A stretch of 64,000 bases of DNA, taken from Sarcocystis neurona. Its lineage: Eukaryota > Apicomplexa > Conoidasida > Eucoccidiorida > Sarcocystidae. Location of the stretch: positions 2,224,415-2,288,414 of the forward strand of contig KL647308.1 in the NCBI GenBank assembly GCA_000727475.1, written 5' to 3'. The notes beneath the pieces are model-generated. The model was not told where the DNA came from, did not search any database, and saw nothing but the letters and a program-made list of their open reading frames with translations. This document shows, piece after piece, positions 48,685 to 62,200 of the stretch. A program made the translations under genes and the position numbers. Position 1 is the first letter of the stretch, and the number at the start of each line of letters is the position of its first letter.

Positions 48685-51600
48685 CTAGGACTGCTTCAAG
48701 GCCTTCACATGAATGTAAAGAATAATTTTCATCTTCCAATTCTGCTCGAGCTTGTAAGCCACATTTTTCCGCAGCTGTAAAAGGAGTCGACCGCGCACTC
48801 CACAGATCATTTTCGCGACCTTCTCGTCTTTCACGAACAAAACCTGGCAAATCGAAAACGAAGCAGAATATATGCGTACACATACACACCCATTTACAAG
48901 TACGTATTCTTACGTACAGATCCACGCGCTACCATGTACGCACGTGTAGATTCTACATAGTTGCAAAATCTGTAACGGGCCAACTCCAATCGAGCTGCAG
49001 ATGTGCGAGGCCGTGTTCGAATTTGTATGGGCATTCGCCAGCGGATTTCACTAGCTAGCATCTATAATTTCAGGACCCCCACGCGGATTTCCTCTCCATC
49101 ATAGTCACGCAGCAGTGACGACTCAGGACTACACTAAAGACGCGTGTGGGACGTATTAAACATTCGTTAGAAAGGTGACACTCTCCACTGCAGTGGGATT
49201 CTTGCTAAAAGGTGAACAACGTACAAAAGTGAAGTGCCCTGCGTCTTGTATACCTCTGCGCTTTGGAACACAAATGCACGTCCATAGAAGCGCCACTTAA
49301 TTTGTGTAGTGTGCCTCAAAGGTAGTCACAAACTGATAGTTTGGTGCAGGGTAAGGCAGGCCAGTCCCTGGACTGTTTCACGCACATTGATCCGCTCTGG
49401 CACACATACGGAGGGGAAAGTACAGGGTGGAACGTGCCCCAAAACACAAAAAGATAATTTAACAAAAAACAACACAGTAGTTTTACGGCGTTTTAGTCGA
49501 CACACCAGCAAAAAGTCCTGCAGTGCCTGGTTCGTATGAAGACGCATCTCCCGCGCTCAGCGAAAAGAAGTTTTACAGCACCTCAGGCAGGACATGGCTG
49601 TGGGAGTAGTAGCCCTCTGCAGTCTTCCCTGGTGACCGCCAAGGGAAACATCTACATTTGGTGAAGCAGGCGTATCTGCGTAACTCAACGATAGACTGAG
49701 GAATCAGACTAGCATGACGAGTTACATCAAAATACTAACGGAGTGGTTCCGGTGAATCTTCTGTTGTGGAGCCACTGGAGCGCAGGACGCAGTTCCGCGA
49801 TGCAAGAAAATGTAAAAGCCAGGCGGTATTCCGATTTTATCGCGTACTTGATACGACACAGGGCGTCGTCTAGTGCTTCAATCGCACTTGTGACTCACAT
49901 GTGGGTAAAAAACTCAAGAAGCAAATATGCGAGTAGAGAAGCATATATAGCATTGAACAGCAAAATGTTACACAAGAGCTTCTTCATATCCTGGTTAAAA
50001 ATTGTGTACATACACGTGTATATCTCTCTACGTACATGGTGTAGCATGACCAGGTATCTTCACATCCCTCTATAGACGACAGGCGCCTTGTATAAGATGG
50101 GCAGGGTACGTAGGATCTGGTGCTTACACTATACGACACGGGCGTATATTATTCAAGAGGCTTTAAAATAGTACTGCAAGCTTCTATAACACTTAACGAA
50201 CGGAGCAGTACTGCAGTCCTGCATGGCATAATACTGTGAAACCTCGAGGCAGGCACATGTACGGCAAAATGTTAGTGTAGTGTTGCACGGCCATGGACAA
50301 TCCAAACGTTATTCCAACAGCCCTGCAGATACGTGTATTCATCATAAATACGCTTGCAGGACTGTCAGCCACATTACACTCACATACGTACACGTACTTA
50401 CAAGTGTGTATACTATCGTTAATATCGCTCGTACTCTCCTAGTAGACAGGTGAGACGCTACCCTAGTCGTGCTTATAATTGGGAGCTCAGGTAATTGAAA
50501 GACATGAAATGTAGATGAAATATCGAGAACCTGCGTGACATGAAGATACGTACATGTAAAATGAAATGGTCCGGCAGGAGGAGGAAAGCTGGGCAACAAC
50601 TCAAAATCGACCGACTGTATTCACAGATACATATGCATATTTAAACACGAATATATATATATATATATATATATGTAAGGCGACTCCAGCATCGAAGTCA
50701 ACAGCACAAGAGATCCGTAATGATGAGAGGGAAACAGAAAGCAACGGAACCTACTCACGGGCAGCAAAGAGAAACAAATATTGGCTCGGCTGGTAAATGC
50801 ACGCAGCAGTGTCGAACTCGACTGCGTTGTTCGGAAGCTCGAGGCGGGGTACGGAAATCCGTGTTTCTGCAGAAACAGAGGAACTCACCTGCTCAATTGC
50901 CAGAGAGCCATCAGGCGACGGCGTCCAGCCCAGCGTCTGCTGTTGAATGCGATAAGGCACGTCTTTGTTGAACCAGCAGAATAAATAGGTTCTAAATAGA
51001 AAGCGAGCGCAGAAAAAGAATGAGAAGGAAATTCCTTTGACTGAAGAAACACTAAAAATCTGAGGAGGAGGAGTGAGGAGGGAGAAGCGAACATATACAA
51101 TGTCAAAAGGCTAAAGCAGCGGCACTCTCGACTACGCACACACCCATGTGCGTTCAGCGAGCGCTGGACACATGTATATATACACCAATATATACATGTG
51201 TGGGACGTACGTATACACAGACAGATGTATAAAATCCCTCTCTTTCTTTCTACTTCTGTCGCGCATGAATCTCTACGTACAGGCATGGTTACCCGCGTAC
51301 TCGTACGGTTGCGACGGGGTCACATCAACGCTACCTGGAATTTCTCATCTACCCTTAGGTACTAACGAATGCTTCTTCAACGCCCGAGAGTTGAAGCATG
51401 TCTGTCTCTCTGCCAGCTCGCTGGCCCACCTCTCTACATCGTCACTCACGTGAATACAGATCCATGGACGGACGGCTGCACAGGGAATTTCAAGCGAGTC
51501 TCTCTTTTCCTCTTTTGCCACTTTGTCTACCTATATGCGCGCGTGCGTGTGTGTATACTTCTGAGTAGAATCGTCACTTTGGCCCACCGCGTGTCTCTAA

Positions 51601-53219
51601 ATAAACTCACAAATGGGTCTACCCATTCACGCCAGGTGCCCTTTAAGATGTCGCTGTCTTTGCAGAGACGTAAACTCACGCTTTCATACGGTCATCTACC
51701 CTCAGTCCCACATGCCTCTCTCTCCTTCCAGTTTCGTACGCAAAAGTGGAGGAAAGTCCGCCACACACACTCACAGATACAGACACACACACATCCATTT
51801 GCGTATATTCTTCTCCGTGTGTAAATACCTAAGACATATAATACAAGTATGGCCCTGCGTGTTCAACGAGAAACAGAGAAAGATTTTCTTTTTACGACTA
51901 CACCCACCTATACCCGCAGGCTTCTCCCAATGTAAATATCTAACTTTTAACTACACAAGAGACACTTCCACGTACACAGGTAGACGTCTCCATTTGTCAG
52001 TATATCTAATTCTTAACACCATGGATGTATCTTTCTTGGTTTGATAAAGAGAGAGCGATGTCCTCTACACATCCAGCTACACTTCCCTTTGCAGATTTAG
52101 ACAAGCGTTCTTTCGCACGTCTAACAACTCCTCTCTCCTTTTCTGTCTTTCTATGTCCCGCTCCACGACGAGCTTTGCAGACACGTCTTACTTCTTCCCT
52201 CATAAGTGTGTACACATCGACGGCCAGCACTAACCCAAGCATGGATGCACCCGAGAAAGCAAGTCTATGCGGCCACAGCAATGTGTGGAGAACGAATCGA
52301 GAACATAGATCCGGAAGCAGCTATCCTCCTGCAGACACATATAGGTGCTATAGGATAGCCTACCCACGTGTGGACTACCAGCACAGATTACAGACGCGTG
52401 GGCTTGACAGCCTGCCCACGCATCTGCACCTACCAGCGGGCGTAGACGCAGCTGCAGGTGTCCACCTGCAGCCACTTGAGCACTATACGTACCCCACACG
52501 TACACTACTGACGCAGAAACCTACGCACGTGCAGCCACGTATCTGCAGAACAAATCTCAACAAGCGATACAGATTCTCTATCAGTACTTCACTCCCTCAG
52601 TACACAACTTCACAAAGTGGTCGGCAGCATAGAATCAGCAGCCCTGTAGGCCAGATTGCTCGCGTCCTGATGGAGCTACACTGGCTCTCTGCAACGCCGG
52701 CCTCTGTCTTTTTCTTCGCTCTATGATACTCACATATATATATATATACATATATACTTGTGTACGTACACGCATACGTGTATAGTTGTATGTGTCTATT
52801 CGTCCGTATATCTCCACGTGTCCAGACACATGCGTTTTTCTGAACCTCTTTCGGCAGCGTCTACACATGTATGCAAGCTAGCATGCATCCACTCTCATCG
52901 TCATACATACGCACTACCATACACACATATATATATATATATATATAGTCATGTACGCGCACGTGTATACACGTGAATATGTAGGTGCGCAGACGAACAC
53001 ACATAGATATGAAGACAGAGGTGAATAAAGCACAGAGGCACTAAAAACAGAGGCGTCATGCGTTTGCCAAAAGCTTCTACCAACAAGCACACTGCCAGCA
53101 TATTCCTAGAGTTGCCTCCTATATAAACGTATGTTCAGGTACCCATATGTGAATAGCTCGATAGAGATGTGTGTGTACACACTGTGGAATCCCCACGTAA
53201 AGACAACACATGCATTTAT

Positions 53220-53258
<39 letters not shown>

Positions 53259-56200
53259 TATGTATACGTATGTGTGTACACACGTGTGTGTATACACGTA
53301 TATTGTATCGGCGGGTCGTTTTCTCTGCTTGCTCCTGCTGTCTTCCTTCAGTTGCTGGACACTCGCAGCACACGTGGCGGTGGTCCTCACGTGGAGAAAA
53401 AGGTAGAAGGAAGGGCAGTGTGCTCGAGGCGTATGCTGCTGGGCAGTGGCGCGCAGCCGGCTAATGCGGCTGCTGCTCCGTCATTTTCACGTAGAGAGCC
53501 GATAGTATAGAGGGAGGTCAAGGAAGACGTAGAAGAAGCAGAAGAGAAGAAGAACTCACCTGATGAGTTCTGCGACTTGCTCGACTTTGGGAAGCGTCGT
53601 CACCTGCAAGACGCCCATACCACCCCACACGCTGCCTCCATACATGCCCTGCTGCTCTATCTTTGCTTCTCTCGTAAGCACGTCAAAAAAGAGAACAAAA
53701 CAAACACAATTCTTTACTCAGGCCTGTCCCAGTGCAAACGCATACCTTATAATACATCCATAAAAATATATATACACACGTATACACATATATATACATA
53801 TATGTACGTGTATATTTGTGTAGGAACAAACACATGGCATGGTAGTGTAGAAGTAAGAATGTGTACGGGCAGACAGCAATTTTCACTTCCACGAATAAAA
53901 GTAAAATAGAGGCTTTTACTTGCACGAGAGGGGAGGGACGTACAAATACAGAAAACGCTGATATACATATACATACGGATAGATAGATCGACGGATAGAT
54001 AGATATAGACAGATAGATCAATCGATAGACGGATAGATACGGGTCACCATTGTCGGTATCCTCGGAAGCCAGGCGGCACAGGTAGACAGAGGGGGACAAA
54101 CACGTGAAGAAGAAAAAGAGACGGGCACCCGAAACTGAAAGAAAAAGGTGCACGGGAAATGTGACCCTCCACAGGACACGGCGCCGCACGCCTGTCTCGT
54201 GGCCGTCTCCTGACCGCTGCCGTTCCGTACGGTGCACGTCTCCTGCAAATATCAACAGCAGCAGCGGGAGGTCCTCCTCCCGACGCAGTCGTCCCTTCAG
54301 GAATAGTAACACGCGTGTATACAGGCAAGGGGAAGAACGGCAACACGAGCGGCTGCTGCTGCTGCAGAAGAAGAAGAAAGCCGAGGAGGAATCGCAGGGT
54401 AGGCAGAAGGCGAGAAATAGTCGACCGTCTTATATCTGCTGAAAAAGATGCCACAAAACGGGTGCTGCGCGCGGCGGACGCCTCAAGCTGCTGCTCCTTT
54501 CGGCTGTCGCACGCGACCGTCGCTTGCAGTCTTCTCTGCGCTGTCGCCTGCGACGGTGTCTTCTTCTTCTTTTCTGCTGCTGCTGTCTCAGGGTGTGGGG
54601 AGCGCCGTGCTGGCGTCGCAGCTCCTCCTATCTCCCTGGCAACATCCCTACTGCCATTTTCTCCGCGCACTGCTGCGCGCGGTTCTTCGTCTCTCGAACC
54701 TGCCACTCGCGTTTGTTTTGCAGGTACGTATCTACCGACTAAGCTTCGCCCACCCCCCGCCCGTGCCTGCGCATGTTCTGCTGCTCGCGGTCCTTTTCGT
54801 TATTCCTGGTGATCCCTGTCCTTTGCTGTCTTCGCAAAGGCGTCGCCTTTCCTCCGCAGGTTTCCTCCGCCTCTTCTCCTCGGGCGTGCGTCCAGATCTC
54901 GTCCTGCTGCTGCATGCATTTGTCTGTGCTGCAAACGCACGCGTCGCTTCTTACCATGTCCGGGGGATAGACCCACAGACCCGGCCGACCCTCGGCGAAG
55001 AGGAAGTCGAGGAGGGGATCCAGGCCGCACTTGTTCTTCGCCGAAAAGTGGAAAATCTTCGCAAACTGCCCGTGTTGTCTGCAGAGGACAACGAGACGAA
55101 AGTGGCTCCGCAAGCAACTCACTCCTCCGTAGACACGGGCAGTGTGACAGCAAACCTCTACCATCTACTCACACATGCGTATATATATGTGCGTGTCAAA
55201 AGATGACAGAAGGACATCCTGCAGGATCCACAGATATTTATTTATATGTGTAGTGCATCATACATATATGTGTGTGCACAAGTACAAATACATACGTCCG
55301 GCATGCCAGCAGGATGTCCGCCGCATTCAACGGATATGCATACCCATGCGAAAATGTTTACAGAGGACCACACACGTGTATGTACCAATACGTACATACG
55401 TCCGATACACCAGGAGGACGTTTTCTAAACTTCATATATATATATATATATATGTATATGTGTGCATGTGTATAGGAATCCACATATATATATAAACAAG
55501 TACGTATGTCCGACGTGCCAGGAGGACGTCTTCTAACGTTCATACATACATGGGTGAGTACGTACAGAATCATACATGTATGTATAGAGAAGCACATACG
55601 TCCAAGAAACATGGACATTTATACACATACATATACACGTCCATGCACACAGATATATCTGCAGAGATAGGCACACGTGTATACCCCAAAAATCTACGCG
55701 TCTACACATACATAAATAGACAAGTATACTGCAAATGCACATACACGTATATGTATGGGGAGATACATCGATACAAATGAACACGCAGTAGGGCTGCAGC
55801 ATGCGCGGCTTGCAGACAGAGAGGAGAGATAAGAAACGAGACCTTCCTCAGTTCACCGACACGTATCGAGGGTGCAGATGAACTCCGCGCGGAAGATCCG
55901 ACAGCAAAATCCTTTTTCTTCGATTCTGAAGAAAGGGACTTTCTCTGTCCCTGTACGAGAGTCTTTCAGCCGTTCTCTCTACGGGGGAGCAAAAAGGCAG
56001 CGCGCGTCTTTGTTAACGCAGCAGCACGAACCCCCCCCACTTTCCTCCCCGTCTCCGCCCCACGCGCCAGCAACCCCCCCCCACAGACTCTCTTCTACTG
56101 CGAGGGCAGCGCGCTAGGACGCATGCGACGCGCGCAGGCAGAACGAATGCTGACACGAATTGAGGGAGAACACATGTGGCCCAGCCTTCTCCTCCTATTC

Positions 56201-59200
56201 GGCACCAAAGAACATAGTGCCGTCTCTCTATACGTACACGTCTCCAGAGGGAGAAATAGAGCAGGAAGACGCACTTCTTCTTCACCTACGTGCGAGTCTC
56301 CTCCTTCTTTTCCTGTTTGCGAGCAGACAAACTAACGCACCTGTACACCCCTACAAATAACCCACTCGTGCAGATATTCGTATATTTTAAATGCGTATAT
56401 ACGTGCAGGCCAGTACAGATAGAGGAGAAAGGGCAAGAAGAAACCATTCATACATGTCAACCACCAACGCACGGCGCGGCGCAGCGCAGACATGTGTGAG
56501 TCTTCGCAGAGAAACGTGTGCAGCAGCAGACACTTTCTTTTGGGGACGTCCACACAGACACGGAGATACAGACAGACGTCTACAGATTTATACCAACTTA
56601 TCCTGCGCTGTGGCCGCAAGAACTTCTTATACGCAGGCCGGGCTGCGGCAAAGACAGCAGCAGCAGCAGCGCTGCTTCTCTGCGAAAGAAGTTAGGGAGA
56701 CACACACGTCTTCACCGGACGTCTTCTCTTCGGCCAACAAAAGAGAAAAGCAGCTCCCTGGTCGGTCCGCCGCTGCGCGGTAGACGTAGACGGAACCCCG
56801 TCCCTCGCCCTCTCTTTCTGCGCAGCCACGTGTAGCACAGAAGGCACCGGACGGAAGGCAGGCGCGCACGAGCAGCAGCCGGGACGCGCAGGCCGCCGTG
56901 GCTCGAGGGACAGGGAAGGCGCAGCAGGGCACCCGAAGGAGAACAGAGAGCGGACAAGAAGCGGGCAGAGACTGGCGCGCGCGCGCACTGCTCGGGAGGA
57001 GAACGCAGCAAAGGAGAAGCGGAGGGAGACGCAAAGCAGCGGCGACCCACACAAGAAGGCGAAAGACGCGAAGCAGCGAGGAGCTCAGAGGGCAGAGGAG
57101 AATCGCGCAGAAGAGACGAGGAGGGAGACGGAGGGGACGTCGACCACAAAAATGGGAGACGAGACAGAAGAAGAAGAGGCCAAGGAGAGGGTAGACGACA
57201 CAAAAATACACGAAAAGGGGAGAGGACGGTGACCACCGCGGCGTACGAAGCAGACACACACGCTGCTGTGGCTGCTCAAGAGTCTCCCCTTGGAAAACAG
57301 GACGAAGGGGTCCACTGGACTTCGCTGGGGAGAGGCCGTCGAGGAGAAGGGGGGGAAAACACGGCGACAACGAAGAGGAGAAGACGCGCAACGAAAGACA
57401 CTGCAGGTCGCGTAGGAGCAGCAGAAGGAAGCGGAGACGAACATACTCGGAGAAGCGGGAGGGGGTCTTTCTTCGAGCGAAGAGCAACGTGCGCGGGTAC
57501 GCTCTTCTATTTGGAGAATATTCGTGTGGGGTGCACGTGCGTGCTTCCCGGAAGAAGAACTGTTGAGTTTTTCACCTTCTTCGGGCACATCGAATATGTG
57601 TGTGTTGTGCGTTGTACACACACAGACAGTGCAGCGACAGCCCCCGCACGGCCCCGACGACAAGACTCAAACGTTTCACTGATAAAAAAAGGAAGGACCC
57701 CAACGTTGGGGAGGTGAAGAACGAAGCGACGCTGCAGAGGAAACGCCAGCAGGTACGCGCCGCGCAAAAAGAGAAGGTTGACTTGTCGCGCCACGAACGC
57801 AAGAAAGGAAGAACCTGTCCACACCTCCTATTTCTTATATATAGGCAAGTCACACAACATACATTTGATATGCCCGAAAGAAAACAAAAAAGTCAACACC
57901 TCCTATTTCCTATATATATACACGTGTGGGCACGTCACACAACATATATACATTTGATATGCCCGAAAGAAAACAAAAAAGTCAACAGCTCTTATTTCTT
58001 CTGTGTCTCTCTTTCTACACATATATGTAGGCGTGTACCACAATCGATACACATACATGTATTTCATCTCTACGTAAAAAAAAAGCCAGTGAACAGCTGC
58101 TCCTCCTCCTCTCTCTGTCTATCTATCTGTATGTATAGGTAGATATACGCATGTACGACATACAACACGCACACACATCTTTCTGGTATAGAGACATTAT
58201 ATATATGCGACACATATATATGTATATATAGCGCAGTTAACAGAGAAGTATCATGGACACACATACATACGTGTACATGTCCACATATTCACAAGAGAGA
58301 GAGGAAGAGCGAAGAAAAGAGAAAAGAGCTGCTTTCCGGAAAAAACCGCCCAGCTGTACAGACACCGTCAGAGAGGGCCGTCGTCCTGCGTAGATTTTCG
58401 CGGACAATCGGCAGAGAAGAAAGTGGAGAAGCCAAAAAGGCGACTATGAAACAAACACCCCCGTCTCCCGAGACAAACGACTTCAAAAGAAAGTCAGCAG
58501 GTTGTTCACCACTTCATTTTGCTGTTGTCTCCTAATTTTTCCTGCCTCTACAAATTAGCAGGCAGACGCATGCAAATACACAAATATACATACACACATA
58601 TGCTTACATACATGTAGACAGGGCGGACAGATCTACAGATATATACTTCCTCTATAGATAAACACATATATATACGTATATAGATGGATAGATGTATACG
58701 TGTGTTTACACGTATATATATAAAGACGGACAGATGTGCACATATAGACTTTCTGTATAGATGAACACATGTGTAGACTGATATACCTATTAATACATGT
58801 GCAGGAGCACGTATGAATAATTCTTGTATAGAGACGAATGTACGCGTGTATCATGGACAGAGGTAGTAAAGGGCATGTGTGACTACGGACATACGCAGAC
58901 ATGTGGCGTAAAAATATATATATATGTGTGGGAGTATATTTATATGTCCTTGCGTAAGAAGTTCCTATATTCTTGAAGTTGAGGACGTACTGGAACTCCT
59001 TTGCACGAGCGAAGATCCACTTGGGGTGAGAAGCTAGATCCGTCTGCAGCAGCCCGTCATCGCCCACACAGCAAAACGCACGCAGCAAGCTGTGTAGGTG
59101 CAGGTGTACGTACACCAGAAGGCGAAGCTAGCTGCATGCATGTCCCCGAGAAGAAGCCGTCTGTCCCTACGCACCCACAGAGCAGGCTAGCTGCTGTCAC

Positions 59201-62200
59201 GTTGGAGACAGTCCGGTGTACGTACACCCGAAAACGCCGCTGGGCGAGAAACGAAACGCGTCACTCGGTTCACGCGCCTCCTCCTCCAAGAGCCCGCGGC
59301 GCGCACGCGTTTTTACGCAGCAAAGAAAAGCAGCGGGGTAGTCCCCCACAGCCGGTGTGGTCACTGAGGTGTATACACGGCCGCGCACAAGGACGGTCGC
59401 GAACGAAGCAGCAACAAATGCAGAGAGGCGCGCGAAAAAGATGTCGACCAGGTGTACGTACACCTCGAAAAAACAGGCGCGCTCCGCATGTGACACACCC
59501 CAACGGGCGTTCAGGGCGAACACCGACTGCCCTCTCCTTTTTTTCTCTTCTCCCATTTGCCGCATGCGCCAGGACCAGGCAGGCCCACGAACGCCGAGCC
59601 CCCCACGAAAACGGGTGTCCGTACACCGCAAGTGGCACACGTCAGAAGCGTCGACAGCCACGAAGCTTCTCTACCGTGGGCAAGGCACGGTGTCCGTACA
59701 CCGCAGGCAGTACGTCCACTCTCTCCAGGCACGACAGTGAGGTGTACGTACACCGCAAGAAGGCGTGAGCACGGGAGCACAACGGGTTTCTGTCTTTCTG
59801 CGTCAGAGCGCGCAAACCCCCGTTCACGAATCTACGAGAAAACGCCTCGAGACGTCGAAGAAGCAGAAAAACGGGGCCCCCGTAGTCGTCTCTTTCCAGG
59901 GAGGAAAACGCCCCCCCCGAGGGAGGAACTTCTCCCGACGGCCGACCTGCGCAGGGCCGGCCTCGCAAAGTGATCTCTCCGCATTTCAGAAACGGCGAGG
60001 GGAAGAAGAACCCCCCCTTCCCAGCAGCAGAGAGACGCCGACTCTGCGGCGCGGGCAACACTTCAACGACACTTCCAAGTCTCCCGCGGACCCACTCTTC
60101 TACACTGCCATGACCAGAAACCCAGGGCTATCTTTTTATCCCACCAAATATAGAGACAGACACAGAGACATAGAGAGACGTATAGATGCTACCTTTCTAC
60201 CCCACCAAAAAAACAGAGACACAAAGACGGGAAGACGCTGATAAAGACACAGAAGGAGACCCAGCCACACGCGCACTAAATACGGATATATATATATATA
60301 TATATAAATGCATACGGGTGCGTCCATATATATAGAGAGATGCATGGATGCTATCTTTTTATCCCACCATATATATTTAGACAGGCAGAGAGAGAGAGAC
60401 AGGCCCAGGGCACACATGGGCTACACATATATATATATATATATAAATATATGTATATGGCCCGCACCCATATATATACATATGCATATGCATGCTATTT
60501 TTCTAGCCCACCTTATGTAGAGAGAGACAAATAGAGAGCGAGAGACCCAGGTACACCGATATTATATATATAAATATGCGTATACGGATGCGTCCGTATA
60601 CATATATACATATATATACTACCTTTCTATCCCAGCAGATATATATAGACAGAGCGAGAATGACCCAGCGAGACTCAGGCACGCACGTATAACACACGTA
60701 TATGTATGCATGTGGATGCGTCCTTATATAGAGAGACTATAGAAATATATGCAGGCGCGCAGAATATACATATGTACATATATATACGCACACATACGGA
60801 TGTGTCTGTGAACTTCTTGGAGGGAGTGGAAGAGTTGTCGACGTACATCCTTGGCTCATTCTATCGATGCGTGTATGTGTGTGTATCTCTGTGTGTGTAC
60901 GTATGTGTCCATACAAAGGCACATATATATATATGTACTCTGTATGTGTCTGTCGGTGTATGTGTGTGTGTGTGGTGGTTGCTTTTACTTTGTTCAGACA
61001 GAGAACCAGGGGAATACGTCCCTGGGGGGGTTGCAGCTCCGTCTCCTCTTTCCCGTCAACTCTGCTGCTGTCGTTGCTGCTGTTGCTGCTGCTGCTGCAT
61101 GCGTCATCAAGCAGACGTCCAGAGATCCCGGCAGCGTGTAGCTGCCTTCTCGACAGAGCCCCGAGGTCACTTCTCTCCGCCGAAGGGGCCACCTGCATGT
61201 CTTCCTCTTCCCTTTCTTCTTCACCTGCAATTCGTCGACCAGGATTGAAAGCAGAGATCTGCAGTGGCCGACGCACCGAAGAAGAAGCTGCTTCGATCCT
61301 CAGCCACCACGCCCAGCCGCGTATTTGTATGTGTGTGAAGGAGCAGCAGCAAGGAGAACAAAAGAAGAAAAAGACTACCCAAAAGAGAAGAAAGTCTGCT
61401 GCAGCTCTCTTCGGGGTCACCCATAACGCATGCGCCGCACAAAACTGCAACTCAAACGTACACCTCTATCCCTCTCTCTCTCTCTCTCTCTATATATATT
61501 CATATCTATCTTATATTGATATGTGTGTCACACCTATATCTATATATCTATATATATATATACGTATCCATATCTGTAAGTATCCAAAGTTCGTATATGT
61601 GTATGTATCTATCTACACCTATATCTATCTACACACATATATAATGATGTCTATGTATATCTATCCATCTCTATCTATATCTACATCTATCTATATCTAT
61701 ATATATCTATATCTATATCTATATTTATATCTATATCTATCTATATCTGTATCTGTCTGTCTACATCTGTACCTATCTATCTACATCTATGTCTATCTAT
61801 TTATATCTGTTCGTACCTATCTACCTATATCTACCTGTCTATCGATACGCATATATATATATATCTAACCATATCTATCAATATCTTTATCTATATCTAC
61901 CTATATCTATATATTTACCTATCTACCCATCTATCTATCTACCTATATGTATCTACCGACCTACAGCTGTCCGTCTATCTATCTGTCTCTCTCTACATAT
62001 ATATATATATATATATATATTCATGGATATGTACACATATACATGCGTCCTATACACATGCACACATATATATATATGTATATCTATTGTATGTATATAT
62101 ATATGTATATGTATACATACAGAAGTGCAGGGGGCCATAGAGGGAGGGCAGGAAGCTTCTGGGGGTATCACTGCTGCTGCAGCTGCACATGTCTGGGGAG

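Noticed and set aside
54448..55206. 252-codon plus-strand ORF
   Set aside because: It is antisense to the Era exon at 54955-55078 and shows no recognisable feature.
56627..57487. 286-codon minus-strand Leu/Ser/Arg-rich ORF
   Set aside because: It arises from a purine-skewed tract within an Era intron, with three overlapping minus frames equally open.
60867..61868. 333-codon plus-strand ORF
   Set aside because: It is built largely from TATC/TA and CAG repeats and runs antisense across the 33-nt Era exon; composition artefact.
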